A DNA stretch of 64,000 nucleotides from CAYOOP01 sp964405685. GTDB lineage: Bacteria > Pseudomonadota > Alphaproteobacteria > Rickettsiales > SXRF01. The notes under the pieces were generated by a model. That model was given only the letters and a program-made list of their open reading frames with translations, was not told where the DNA came from and made no database searches. Of this stretch, positions 27,601-34,198 are shown piece after piece. The stretch is from the NCBI GenBank assembly GCA_964405685.1, contig CAYOOP010000002.1, forward strand, positions 208,067-272,066, in the 5' to 3' direction. Position numbers and translations under genes: made by a program. The first letter of the stretch is position 1. Each line of letters begins with the position of its first letter.

Positions 27601-27754
27601 CACGAATTGCCTCCACCCATGGTTTTGCGAGCGCGATAATCTCCGCATTCAATTGTTTATAAGGCTCCGCTTCTTGCAGCAGCCGCGCCATCACCGCACG
27701 TTCATCATCAAACGCGTGCTTGCTCAACTCTAAAATGTCAGGATCAAACTGCAT
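24674..27754 (-). CDS. putA: Bifunctional proline dehydrogenase / P5C dehydrogenase PutA with three in-frame palindromic insertions
   Basis: About 1026 residues from the ATG at 27754, which overlaps the ETF-QO stop by one base. The PRODH domain (about 1-480) has SVKLSALSPHYRLTKFERVM and SVRLVKGAYWDSEIK; the P5CDH domain has SPWNFPLAIFMGQ, Glu in AETGGQN and Cys in GSAGQRCSALR. It lacks the DNA-binding RHH domain of E. coli PutA. It oxidises proline to glutamate. Three repeats are read through: 26223-26304 and 26056-26145 in the interdomain linker, and 25081-25202 in a loop of the aldehyde dehydrogenase domain. Electrons may pass to the neighbouring ETF-QO chain or directly to quinone. Confidence 0.95.
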   Translation of the reverse strand: MQFDPDILELSKHAFDDERAVMARLLQEAEPYKQLNAEIIALAKPWVEAIRAEGAGAGIEGFLQEYGLETEEGVALMCLAEALLRIPDDETAEALIRDKLGDANWREHLGQSESFWVNASSWALLATGTVLKSSDGLLGKLKQAVARMGEPVIREAIKAAMRFIGSQFVLGETVEEALENSKRFLAKGYTFSYDVLGEGARTNRQAEAYLQGYLHAIDKIKSQAGASISVKLSALSPHYRLTKFERVMSELKPRLMKILEAAKTANVMVSLDAEESTRLDMELHLFASVLRESTLAGWNGLGFVVQAYNKRATAMIDWLEAQAKKTGCNISVRLVKGAYWDSEIKTAQVQGLPSYPVFTHKAHTDVSYLVCAAKLLKSENLTAQFATHNARTLATVLTLAKYLKVPTSKFETQRLHGMGEQLHDLALSHVKSRIYAPIGAHKDLLAYLIRRLLENGANTSFVHALMDEDADVSSLLSDPLQILSPPLAEEYEGESSLSSHSPLNPPASGGNIPLPVSIYAPHRKNSSGFDFGNAYELSLRGLKAEAIQKLRLGKMDCFEARASRNDTLNRAAALLETRRADLMLLLIEEGKKTWADALAEVREAVDFCRYYAAEAARLMQPQTLTSPTGESNVLTLHPRGTFVCISPWNFPLAIFMGQIAAALATGNKVIAKPAEQTPKIAQMAVETLYEAGVPREQLELVIGDGAVGAELVKRPDISGVVFTGSTEVARSINQALAQKSGAMVPLIAETGGQNCMVIDSSALLEHALDDVMLSAFGSAGQRCSALRVCYVQEDIADDFIALLADAMKELEVGDPASLSTDVPPVIDAEAQGKLLAHIEQMKKTAKLIGASPSPHRGEARRGAFTAQSQSIEQASPLPNPRRCSASGPAGARVFHFVVPHAFEIKDIRELKDEVFGPVLHVVRFKAGELEKIADAINSTGYGLTFGIHSRIDAHVDFSLSRVKAGNMYVNRSMIGATVGVQPFGGEGLSGTGFKAGGPHYLLRFLTERAATVNTAAIGGNVGLLTK
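25081..25202. repeat. GC-rich palindromic element in frame inside putA (third insertion)
   Basis: Shares GGGGAGGGGGCTGGCTTGC and CCCCCCTCCTAGCCTCCCCC with the ybeY element in the same plus-strand orientation, but putA is read from the minus strand. It encodes SPSPHRGEARRGAF and ASPLPNPRRCSASG, at about residues 851-892, before the VPHAFEI motif. Confidence 0.85.
26056..26145. repeat. TGTCATTGCGAG-type palindromic element in frame inside putA (second insertion)
   Basis: 90 bases (30 codons) with terminal inverted repeats TGTCATTGCGAGAGGCC and GGCCTCGTAATGACA, and an inner pair GAAGCAATCCA/TGGATTGCTTC. Read on the minus strand it gives LSLRGLKAEAIQKLRL and CFEARASRND between NAYE and TLNRAAALLE. 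Confidence 0.88.
26223..26304. repeat. GC-rich palindromic element in frame inside putA (first insertion)
   Basis: Starts TTCCCCCCGCTTGCGGGGGG and ends CCTCCGCAAGCGGGGGAG. It is a shortened member of the family found at 38939-39046, 42213-42326 and 48323-48435. On the minus strand it encodes SPLNPPASGGN in the linker between the two enzyme domains. Confidence 0.85.
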
Positions 27755-29331
27755 CACATGCCCACGTAATTCGGCCCGCCGCCACCTTCGGGCGCAATCC
27801 ATAGAATATTTTGCGTTGGGTCTTTAATGTCGCAGGTTTTGCAATGCACGCAGTTTTGGGCGTTGATGTGAAGCTTGCCTTCACGAAATTCATACACACC
27901 CGCCGGGCAATAGCGCTGCTCCGGCCCATCAAATTGCGGCAGGTTGTAGCCTTCCGGAATATTCACATCTTTCAGTGTCAGATGACACGGCTGGTCTTCC
28001 TCGTGATTCGTGCCGCTTAAATACACTGAACTCATACGGTCAAACGTGAGCACGCCGTCCGGCGCGGGATAGGTGATTTTCTTGCCGCCTTGTTTTAAAC
28101 ATAAATGGTCTGGCTTTTTGTGTTGTAGCGTAAAGGGCAGGCGGCCTGCAAATAGCGTATCCACCGCTGAAAGCACCAACCCTCCAAATAACCCAAAATG
28201 GAAATAGGGCCGAATATTGCGCACTTTGTGCAGCTCACGAAACATCTTCGACCCACGAATACTCACATTCACCTGCGGAATATCATCCCCCACCTTCATC
28301 GCATCTGCAACCGCTTCCGCCGCCAGCATGCCGCTTTCAATCGCATTATGAATGCCCTTGATTTTCGGCACATTGAGGAACCCGGCCGCGCACCCAATCA
28401 ACGCACCACCTGCAAACGAAAGGGTAGGGATGGATTGCACACCACCTTCATTCAGCGCCCGTGCGCCGTAAGAAACCCGTTTTCCGCCCTTCAGCATCTT
28501 CGCAATGAGCGGGTGAGTTTTGAACCGCTGGAATTCTTCAAAGGGGTCAAGCTGCGGATTTTCATAATCCAACCCCACCACCAGCCCGAGCGCAATTTGA
28601 TTGTTGGATTTATGATACACAAACGAACCGCCATAGGTTTTATTATCCAGCGGCCACCCAACTGTATGCACCACTTTGCCGGCTTCCGCCTGCGGCACTT
28701 CCCACACTTCCTTGATGCCAAGCGCATACGTCTGAAACTGGCCAGGTTTGCGCAACCGCAATGTTTCAATAACTCGCTCGCTCACATGCCCGCGCGCACC
28801 TTCGGCAAACAGCGTATATTTTGCGCGAATCTCAATCCCCGCCTGGTAGCTGGCCTTGTGCGACCCATCCTTGGCAACACCCATATCGCCAGTAACAATA
28901 CCTTTTACGTGTTCGTCCTCAATAATGGCTGATTGCGCTGCAAACCCCGTAAAAATCTGCACGCCCAGCGCCTCTGCCTGCGCACCAAGCCAGCTGACTA
29001 ACTCACCCAGTGAAATAATATAATTTCCATGGTTTTTCATCTGCGGCGGGGTAGGGAGCTTGAAGGCCTTTTTCCGCGTCAGAAAATAAAAACTATCGCT
29101 AGTGGCTGCTTGCGTTATAGGCGCGCCGCGCTCTTTCCAATCCGGAATTAATTTGGTGAGAGAATGTGGCTCCAGCACCGCGCCGGAAAGCGTATGCGCC
29201 CCCAAGCTTGCCGCCTTTTCCAGCACGCATATATTGGTGATGCCCAGCTGCGCCAGCCGAATTGCCGCAGCCAGCCCCGCCGGGCCCGCCCCAACGATGC
29301 ATACATCAAATTCTAGTATTTCACGTTGCAT
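27754..29331 (-). CDS. Electron transfer flavoprotein-ubiquinone oxidoreductase
   Basis: About 525 residues from ATG 29331; a GTG at 29343 is possible but lies too close to its GATAGG site. The FAD motif is VCIVGAGPAGLAAAIRLAQLG; the C-terminal 4Fe-4S motif is NCVHCKTCDIKDPTQN with a more distal Cys in RYCPAGVYEF. It feeds electrons from ETF into the quinone pool at the inner membrane. It forms a tight two-gene unit with putA (one-base overlap), suggesting shared use in amino-acid or fatty-acid oxidation. No etfA/etfB are in the window. Confidence 0.95.
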   Translation of the reverse strand: MQREILEFDVCIVGAGPAGLAAAIRLAQLGITNICVLEKAASLGAHTLSGAVLEPHSLTKLIPDWKERGAPITQAATSDSFYFLTRKKAFKLPTPPQMKNHGNYIISLGELVSWLGAQAEALGVQIFTGFAAQSAIIEDEHVKGIVTGDMGVAKDGSHKASYQAGIEIRAKYTLFAEGARGHVSERVIETLRLRKPGQFQTYALGIKEVWEVPQAEAGKVVHTVGWPLDNKTYGGSFVYHKSNNQIALGLVVGLDYENPQLDPFEEFQRFKTHPLIAKMLKGGKRVSYGARALNEGGVQSIPTLSFAGGALIGCAAGFLNVPKIKGIHNAIESGMLAAEAVADAMKVGDDIPQVNVSIRGSKMFRELHKVRNIRPYFHFGLFGGLVLSAVDTLFAGRLPFTLQHKKPDHLCLKQGGKKITYPAPDGVLTFDRMSSVYLSGTNHEEDQPCHLTLKDVNIPEGYNLPQFDGPEQRYCPAGVYEFREGKLHINAQNCVHCKTCDIKDPTQNILWIAPEGGGGPNYVGM

Positions 29332-29379
29332 AATAAGGCTCACCCTATCTTTTAAATAGTTAATATATAGTAAATTAGC

Positions 29380-29408
29380 TTGACTATTTAGTGGTCAGAA
29401 CGTATGCT
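29380..29408 (+). promoter_or_regulatory. Sigma-70-type promoter
   Basis: TTGACT (29380-29385), a 17-base spacer and TATGCT (29403-29408), upstream of the unknown gene starting at 29443. Confidence 0.5.
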
Positions 29409-29442
29409 GCCCGGGTCATCACATTTCATGCAAAGAGGGTCT

Positions 29443-30135
29443 GTGACCGAAACTCCTACCGAAAAACCGAACACCCTACAACTGGACCAACTACCCAAAG
29501 GAACGGTTATTCGCGTTGGAGGGGCGCCGGAAGCGGTTCAGGCGCGGCCAAACAATCGCGAAAACAGCGAAGCTCTTGGTCGACACACCATTCCGCTTAT
29601 TACCGCCGGCGTTGGAGGAATAGGAGCAATGGAGGGCGGTAGGGCCGTAGCCGAGTACCAGATTAACAAGATGTTGCTCCCTTTTGATACCAAAGTAGCA
29701 GAGGCCACCGTAAAAGAAATTCGTGATCTTGGTCTTTCGGGAGGGTTCGCGTCTACCTCATCTGTCGCAACAGACGGGTCTGGTATTGCAGGCGGCATCA
29801 TCAAAGAGCGCAACTACCTTCGCATGCTACAACAACCAGAAAATGCATTTGCCCGTTTTGTGCATAACATTGGCGGACGTAGAGCCATCACCGGTGCAAT
29901 TAGTCTTGCTGCTGGCACTGTTGGCGCATTGGCCGGATGGTTGATGTTTGCAGGGATGTTTGCGGGCAAGAAAAAGGATGATCAATCTGGAGTATCGCCT
30001 GTTTCACAAGACGCTGTGATTGCAAATCATGCCGGAGCTTCTCATACAGAACAGCTTGCCGCACAAAACAAGGAATCGTGGCAGCAGCGTGTTGAAAATG
30101 GTAGTCAGCCAGTTGCCGTCGCGCCTGTGAAATAG
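29443..30135 (+). CDS. Unknown protein with glycine-rich membrane segments
   Basis: About 230 residues from the GTG at 29443, which has AGAGGG just upstream; the frame is open from 29404. I do not recognise a family. Two Gly/Ala-rich hydrophobic stretches are seen, IPLITAGVGGIGAMEGGRAV and ITGAISLAAGTVGALAGW, the second followed by LMFAGMFAGKKK. There is no signal peptide. Its style (Gly-rich hairpin-like segments, polar tails) resembles the proteins at 46531 and 47279. Confidence 0.65.
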   Translation: MTETPTEKPNTLQLDQLPKGTVIRVGGAPEAVQARPNNRENSEALGRHTIPLITAGVGGIGAMEGGRAVAEYQINKMLLPFDTKVAEATVKEIRDLGLSGGFASTSSVATDGSGIAGGIIKERNYLRMLQQPENAFARFVHNIGGRRAITGAISLAAGTVGALAGWLMFAGMFAGKKKDDQSGVSPVSQDAVIANHAGASHTEQLAAQNKESWQQRVENGSQPVAVAPVK

Positions 30136-30142
30136 TACCAGT

Positions 30143-30451
30143 CTATTGAGACAAAGGAATACGTTGTTTGCCCTTTTCGAGCACAACATGGTAGCCATAC
30201 GCGCCCACAAATTTCAGGAAATTGCTGAGCTTCATATCTTCCTGCACCCCAGAACGCAAATTTTGTACTACGGTTTTTGAAAGGCCAAGCTCACTCGCAA
30301 GTGTACGGATGGATTTGTCGTCCTCCGCCATGAGCGCAAGGACAATTTCCGAAAGAAGCAGCTCTTTATATTCTTTTTCAAATGCGGCTTTTAACTTTGG
30401 GTTTTGCATCCAGCGGTCAAATGATGACATGGGCTTTTTAGTGCGAGGCAT
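30143..30451 (-). CDS. XRE-type antitoxin (HigA-like)
   Basis: A 102-residue protein with a helix-turn-helix, KSIRTLASELGLSKTVVQNLRSG. It lies just downstream of, and overlaps by 14 bases, a RelE/HigB-like toxin gene, the toxin-first order of higBA-type modules. It would bind and neutralise the toxin and repress the operon. The toxin is frame-shifted, so the antitoxin may now be free of its task. Confidence 0.8.
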   Translation of the reverse strand: MPRTKKPMSSFDRWMQNPKLKAAFEKEYKELLLSEIVLALMAEDDKSIRTLASELGLSKTVVQNLRSGVQEDMKLSNFLKFVGAYGYHVVLEKGKQRIPLSQ

Positions 30452-30844
30452 AATATGTTCCTTTCTGTGTCCGAAGTTCGTAGTCTGTTTTGCAGGTTAT
30501 GGCTTTTTCTCGTTCTTGAGGGGGCAATTTGTCTTGCTTCTTTATAAACGCGTTTGTGATGATGATTTTACCACCAGCGAAGAAGAATGAAAGGAACCGA
30601 TGCGGTTTCGGTTTCAAGGCGTATATCTTATTGCCCTCATAGCGGAATTCTGTTCGTTTCTTATAACCCCACTATCTCCTATAACCTTCAATAGCGTCAT
30701 GAGTTTTGATATGTCTTTCTCTTCAAGGCCATTTGCATACTCAAGTGCTTGTGATCGCCCATTCTCATCAAAATACCATTCCACAGTGAATTTCTCACCC
30801 TTGTACGCTATGTACTCAGAAAAGGCTTTGTTGTTCATGCTCAT
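30438..30844 (-). pseudogene. RelE/HigB-like toxin, broken by a one-base deletion
   Basis: The first frame runs from MSMNNKAFSEYIAYKGEKF to GVIRNEQNSAMRAIRYTP and stops at 30614. Restoring one A in the run CAGAATTCC near 30650 joins it to the second frame, FRYEGNKIYALKPKPHRF, FLSFFFAGGKIIITNAFIKK, and on to ERE-DYELRTQKGTYYASH, ending inside the antitoxin start. The joined product of about 135 residues has the full RelE/ParE-type toxin pattern. It is either a true inactivating mutation or an assembly error. Confidence 0.8.
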
Positions 30845-30905
30845 AAATGTACCACTAAACTGACACGTTTGCAATAGAAGAAATTACCGCCTATGCTACC
30901 ACCCC

Positions 30906-31691
30906 ATGAACCCAAAAGCACTCCTCGAATGGTACATTGAAGCAGGTGTGGACGAGGCCGTGGCCGAAACGCCACAAAACCGTTTTGTAAAGCCCGTGCA
31001 AGGTGTTAAGGATGAGGCCATGCCACGCCCCAAAGCCGCTGCTGCACCCGTTTTAACCCCGCCACCTTCGCAAGCGGTGGCGCTCGCGCGCGAACTTGCC
31101 GACAAGGCAAAAACGCTGGATGAGTTGCGCGAGATGGTCAAAAACTTCGATGCCTGTGCGCTCAAAAAAACGGCGATGAACACGGTGTTTGCGGATGGCA
31201 ACCCGAACGCGAAAGTCATGGTGATCGGCGAGGCTCCCGGCGAGCAGGAGGACAAACAAGGCATTCCGTTTTGTGGAATGAGCGGCCAATTGCTCGATAA
31301 AATGCTCGCCACGATCGGCCTCACGCGCCAGAATTTCTACATCACTAACACCATCTTCTGGCGCCCGCCGGGCAACCGCAACCCAAGCCCCGAAGAATTA
31401 GCCATGTGTGAGCCGTTTATGGAAAAGCACATCGCGCTGATTAACCCGACGCTCCTCATCTGCACCGGCGGCGTTTCGGCGACGAATGTACTCAAAAGCA
31501 AGCTCGGCATCTCCAAACTACGAGGTCATTTACAGCAATACCAAAACCGCTACATGGAAAAGCCTGTGGACGTCGCGGTGATCTTCCACCCCTCGTATTT
31601 ATTGCGTTCTCCCGGCCAAAAGAAGCTCGCCTGGTTTGATTTATTGCAAATCAAGCAATGGCTTAACGAACGCCTGCCTGAAGACTATTAA
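30906..31691 (+). CDS. Uracil-DNA glycosylase, family 4
   Basis: 261 residues with an Ala/Pro-rich N-terminal linker (residues 30-60). The catalytic-site motif is MVIGEAPGEQEDKQGIPFCG, followed by SGQLLDKML, ITNTIFWRPPGNRNPSPEE and IFHPSYLLRSPGQKK. Family 4 enzymes carry a 4Fe-4S cluster; Cys residues at CALKK and CEPFM are candidate ligands. It removes uracil from DNA in base excision repair. It stands alone. Confidence 0.88.
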   Translation: MNPKALLEWYIEAGVDEAVAETPQNRFVKPVQGVKDEAMPRPKAAAAPVLTPPPSQAVALARELADKAKTLDELREMVKNFDACALKKTAMNTVFADGNPNAKVMVIGEAPGEQEDKQGIPFCGMSGQLLDKMLATIGLTRQNFYITNTIFWRPPGNRNPSPEELAMCEPFMEKHIALINPTLLICTGGVSATNVLKSKLGISKLRGHLQQYQNRYMEKPVDVAVIFHPSYLLRSPGQKKLAWFDLLQIKQWLNERLPEDY

Positions 31692-31692
31692 T

Positions 31693-31710
31693 CTTCATCA
31701 AATTGTCACA
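31693..31710 (+). promoter_or_regulatory. CATCAAAYTGTCACA motif, copy 1
   Basis: CTTCATCAAATTGTCACA upstream of the unknown gene at 31764. The same motif precedes the genes at 32464 (32383-32400) and 34199 (34120-34137), with looser copies at 36590-36608 and 46414-46423. Two half-sites (TCAT and TGTCAC, 11 bases apart) resemble a Pho box, but no regulator is shown. Confidence 0.4.
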
Positions 31711-31763
31711 CATTTTTGCTGAGATCTGCGCTATAGAAGCGTGCATTAATGGAGATTAAAATC

Positions 31764-32369
31764 ATGGCAGATAAAGACCCCACACTTAAGCTTACAGTGT
31801 ATGTAAAAGATAAAAATGACAATGTATTCAAACATCATGTGTTTAGAAACGCGAACGGTTATTCAACAGAGCCTTTTAAAGAAGGGTTCAATGACTATAG
31901 GCCTAACACGCAAACATTTGACCCTTTTGAGGTTTACAGGCCACAACCAGCGAATGGCTATAAAGGCACAACCATTGCCAAAGACGTGTTTGATAAATTA
32001 ATGGATTCATCCAAAAAAACGAAGCCCAACCAAAGATTTCTTGAAGAGCGTATGTTGAGAGCCATAACATCCGCAAGGGATGCCAACGACATAGACAGAT
32101 TGCCGGCGCTGCTTAAAGAATCAAACTTGCCATCCCGCCGTTCAACGCCGCTGGAGGAAATTGAAGAACCAATGCAGAAGTTACCGCGGTCGGTGCCCGA
32201 ACAGGATGCACCCGCAGACGCACTGGATGCATTAGAAGCAGCACTGCGGAATAACCCTAACATAGGAGCGGCTTTACTGGCACTGGCCCCTGGGGAACAA
32301 ACTACCGGCGGGTTTCAAATCCCTAGGAAACCTATTATTCCCGGCCTAAAAACACCATATTTGGGCTAG
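31764..32369 (+). CDS. Unknown 201-residue protein
   Basis: No recognised domain. Soluble and polar, with a helical middle (residues 75-110), a Pro-rich part (PSRRSTPLEEIEEPMQKLP) and the end PRKPIIPGLKTPYLG. I chose ATG 31764 for its GGAG site; ATG 31749 is possible. A decayed copy of its 3' end plus the following promoter occurs at 34057-34140, just before the EF-hand gene, showing a past duplication here. Confidence 0.65.
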   Translation: MADKDPTLKLTVYVKDKNDNVFKHHVFRNANGYSTEPFKEGFNDYRPNTQTFDPFEVYRPQPANGYKGTTIAKDVFDKLMDSSKKTKPNQRFLEERMLRAITSARDANDIDRLPALLKESNLPSRRSTPLEEIEEPMQKLPRSVPEQDAPADALDALEAALRNNPNIGAALLALAPGEQTTGGFQIPRKPIIPGLKTPYLG

Positions 32370-32382
32370 CTACACCCTCAAA

Positions 32383-32400
32383 TTTCATCAAACTGTCACA
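32383..32400 (+). promoter_or_regulatory. CATCAAAYTGTCACA motif, copy 2
   Basis: TTTCATCAAACTGTCACA, 63 bases before the ankyrin gene. The surrounding 55 bases are nearly identical to those at 34086-34140. Confidence 0.4.
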
Positions 32401-32463
32401 CTTTCTTAGGGTATATTGGGTTAGAATAGTACCATAAAACCCGAAAAGGCATGGGGAAGTTTT

Positions 32464-33954
32464 ATGGATAGTTATGATGAACCGTTTCTTGATGGGAACG
32501 ACATAAATAAGATCAATATGAATAGATTGAAAGGTGCAATTACTAGCGGAGATCCAGACAAGGTAAAAGAGCTCATTGATGGTGGCGTAAACCCCAACAT
32601 GACGATAACAATAGAAAGCAAGTCTGGTAATTTTACACATAACCCCCTGACTCTGGCTTTAAAAGAGTCTGATCCGAAAAAATCTTCGCCGGTCATAGAC
32701 GAGCTACTTTCGAACGGTGCGGATATTAATATCTCCGTAAATCTGGACCGCACAGGTGCAATTAAAGGTATAGCTGAACCCGGAGAAGGCATACCCCTGA
32801 CAAGGTATTTAGCCGATCAGGGACGTGAGGATGTTTTCCAAATGCTTTCTGATAAAAAATTACTTAGCAAAGAAAAAATCAACGGTGATTATTTATTGCA
32901 TGCTGCTATTTTAGATGGAAATGACGATGTAAAAATGAGAAGCAGTAAAATAGCAGAGTTGCTGGTTAAGAATGGCGCGGATGTAAATCAGCCCACTCCG
33001 AAAAACGGCAACACTCCGGCACATCTCGCAGTGAATTCAAATAACGCCAAAGTGCTAGAAATGCTTATTAAAAACGGCGCGGACCTCGACATAAAAAACA
33101 AAGATGGAAAAACCGTGCTCGAGTTAGCTGAGTCCAAGTTAGCTCAATACGAGGCCCTCCCCATCCCAAAAGAGAGAGAAATTAATATTCAAAAGGAATT
33201 GATTGCTACCATCAAAAATTCCTTGGAAGAAAAAGCCAACGCGGCGGCTCAAGAAAAGGCACCTCCTGCGATGCCTGAACCTGCACCTGCGCCTAAATCA
33301 CCTGAAAAAGATGCTGCACCCGCAGCGCCTCCACCACCTGCGATGCCTGAACCTGCACCTGCGCCTAAACCACCTGAGAGAGATGCTGCACCCGTAGTGC
33401 CTCCACCGCCTGCGATGCCTGAATCTGCACCTACTCCTAAGACACCTGATAAAGATGCCGCACCTGCAGTACCTCCACCGCCTGCGATGCCTGAACCTGC
33501 ACCTGCCCCTAAAACACCTGAGAAAGATGGTGTAACTGGAACAGCTGGAACTATGAGCTTTCTTGAACAAAACCTCAAAGAATTGATGAAGAGCGCTAAC
33601 AAACTCAAAGATTGGGCGACTGATATCCTAGCAGGCAAGCCCCCAGAAATCGAAAAAAATGCGGATTTGCGCGAATTTGGTAAGCCTGAAAATAGCAGCC
33701 TAGCAGCAACCAATACAACAGGTATGATTAATGCGGTTGCACCCGCTGCAGAACCTAAAGTGGGTGGTGTTACGCAAGAGCAGCTCTATGCCCAGATTCT
33801 AGCACAAAAACCTGAAGCCTATACTGCAATGAAAGATAGTGTCAGCTTCACTCTGGGAAATGTTGCGAGCGCCGATCACCGCAACGATGGAGGTCTCTCC
33901 GTCAACGGCAAAGGCGGCCAATCGCAAGGTGCAGGTATTGGCTCAGTCGCCTAA
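32464..33954 (+). CDS. Ankyrin-repeat protein with proline-rich tandem repeats
   Basis: 496 residues, no signal peptide. Ankyrin-like units run from about residue 15 to 235 (AITSGDPDKVKELIDGGVNP; AELLVKNGADVNQPTPKNGN; VLEMLIKNGADLDIKNKDGK). Residues 267-357 are about four copies of a 24-residue unit with consensus AMPEPAPAPKxPEKDAAPA and PPPP. The C-terminal 130 residues are unknown and end GGQSQGAGIGSVA. GGGGAAG precedes the ATG. Ankyrin plus Pro-rich spacer suggests a protein-binding, possibly exported, factor; this is inference. Confidence 0.8.
   Translation: MDSYDEPFLDGNDINKINMNRLKGAITSGDPDKVKELIDGGVNPNMTITIESKSGNFTHNPLTLALKESDPKKSSPVIDELLSNGADINISVNLDRTGAIKGIAEPGEGIPLTRYLADQGREDVFQMLSDKKLLSKEKINGDYLLHAAILDGNDDVKMRSSKIAELLVKNGADVNQPTPKNGNTPAHLAVNSNNAKVLEMLIKNGADLDIKNKDGKTVLELAESKLAQYEALPIPKEREINIQKELIATIKNSLEEKANAAAQEKAPPAMPEPAPAPKSPEKDAAPAAPPPPAMPEPAPAPKPPERDAAPVVPPPPAMPESAPTPKTPDKDAAPAVPPPPAMPEPAPAPKTPEKDGVTGTAGTMSFLEQNLKELMKSANKLKDWATDILAGKPPEIEKNADLREFGKPENSSLAATNTTGMINAVAPAAEPKVGGVTQEQLYAQILAQKPEAYTAMKDSVSFTLGNVASADHRNDGGLSVNGKGGQSQGAGIGSVA
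33262..33528 (+). repeat. Tandem 72-base repeats encoding proline-rich units
   Basis: About 3.7 copies of a 72-base unit beginning GCGATGCCTGAACCTGCACC. The unit is a multiple of three and keeps the frame. Copies differ by a few bases, so copy number may vary between strains. Confidence 0.85.
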
Positions 33955-33977
33955 GTTCAAATTGTTTTCAATCTATT

Positions 33978-34005
33978 AAAAGCCAGCATCACCGCTGGCT
34001 TTTTT
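33978..34005 (+). terminator. Rho-independent terminator after the ankyrin gene
   Basis: AAAAGCCAGC, loop ATCACC, GCTGGCTTTTTT. Almost the same stem ends the EF-hand gene (36434-36458). Confidence 0.85.
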
Positions 34006-34056
34006 ATTGGCCCGCCACCTGAAGCGGCCGAATTGACGAATGGCCCACTGACAAAA

Positions 34057-34140
34057 CCCCTAGAAAACCTAGCATTCCAGGCCCTAAAACATCGTATTTA
34101 GGCTAGCTACACCCTCAAATTTCATCAAACTGTCACACTA
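34057..34140 (+). pseudogene. Decayed copy of the 3' end of the 31764 gene plus promoter
   Basis: CCTAGAAAACCTAGCATTCC and onward encodes PRKPSIPGPKTSYLG followed by TAG, matching PRKPIIPGLKTPYLG of the gene at 31764-32369. The next 50 bases match the promoter region of the ankyrin gene. It is the scar of a tandem duplication. Confidence 0.75.
34120..34137 (+). promoter_or_regulatory. CATCAAAYTGTCACA motif, copy 3
   Basis: TTTCATCAAACTGTCACA, 62 bases before the EF-hand gene. Confidence 0.4.
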
Positions 34141-34198
34141 TAGACGCTCAAATAAGGTAGAATGTAAGCAATTAGAACACCCAATTCGGGGAAGATTT

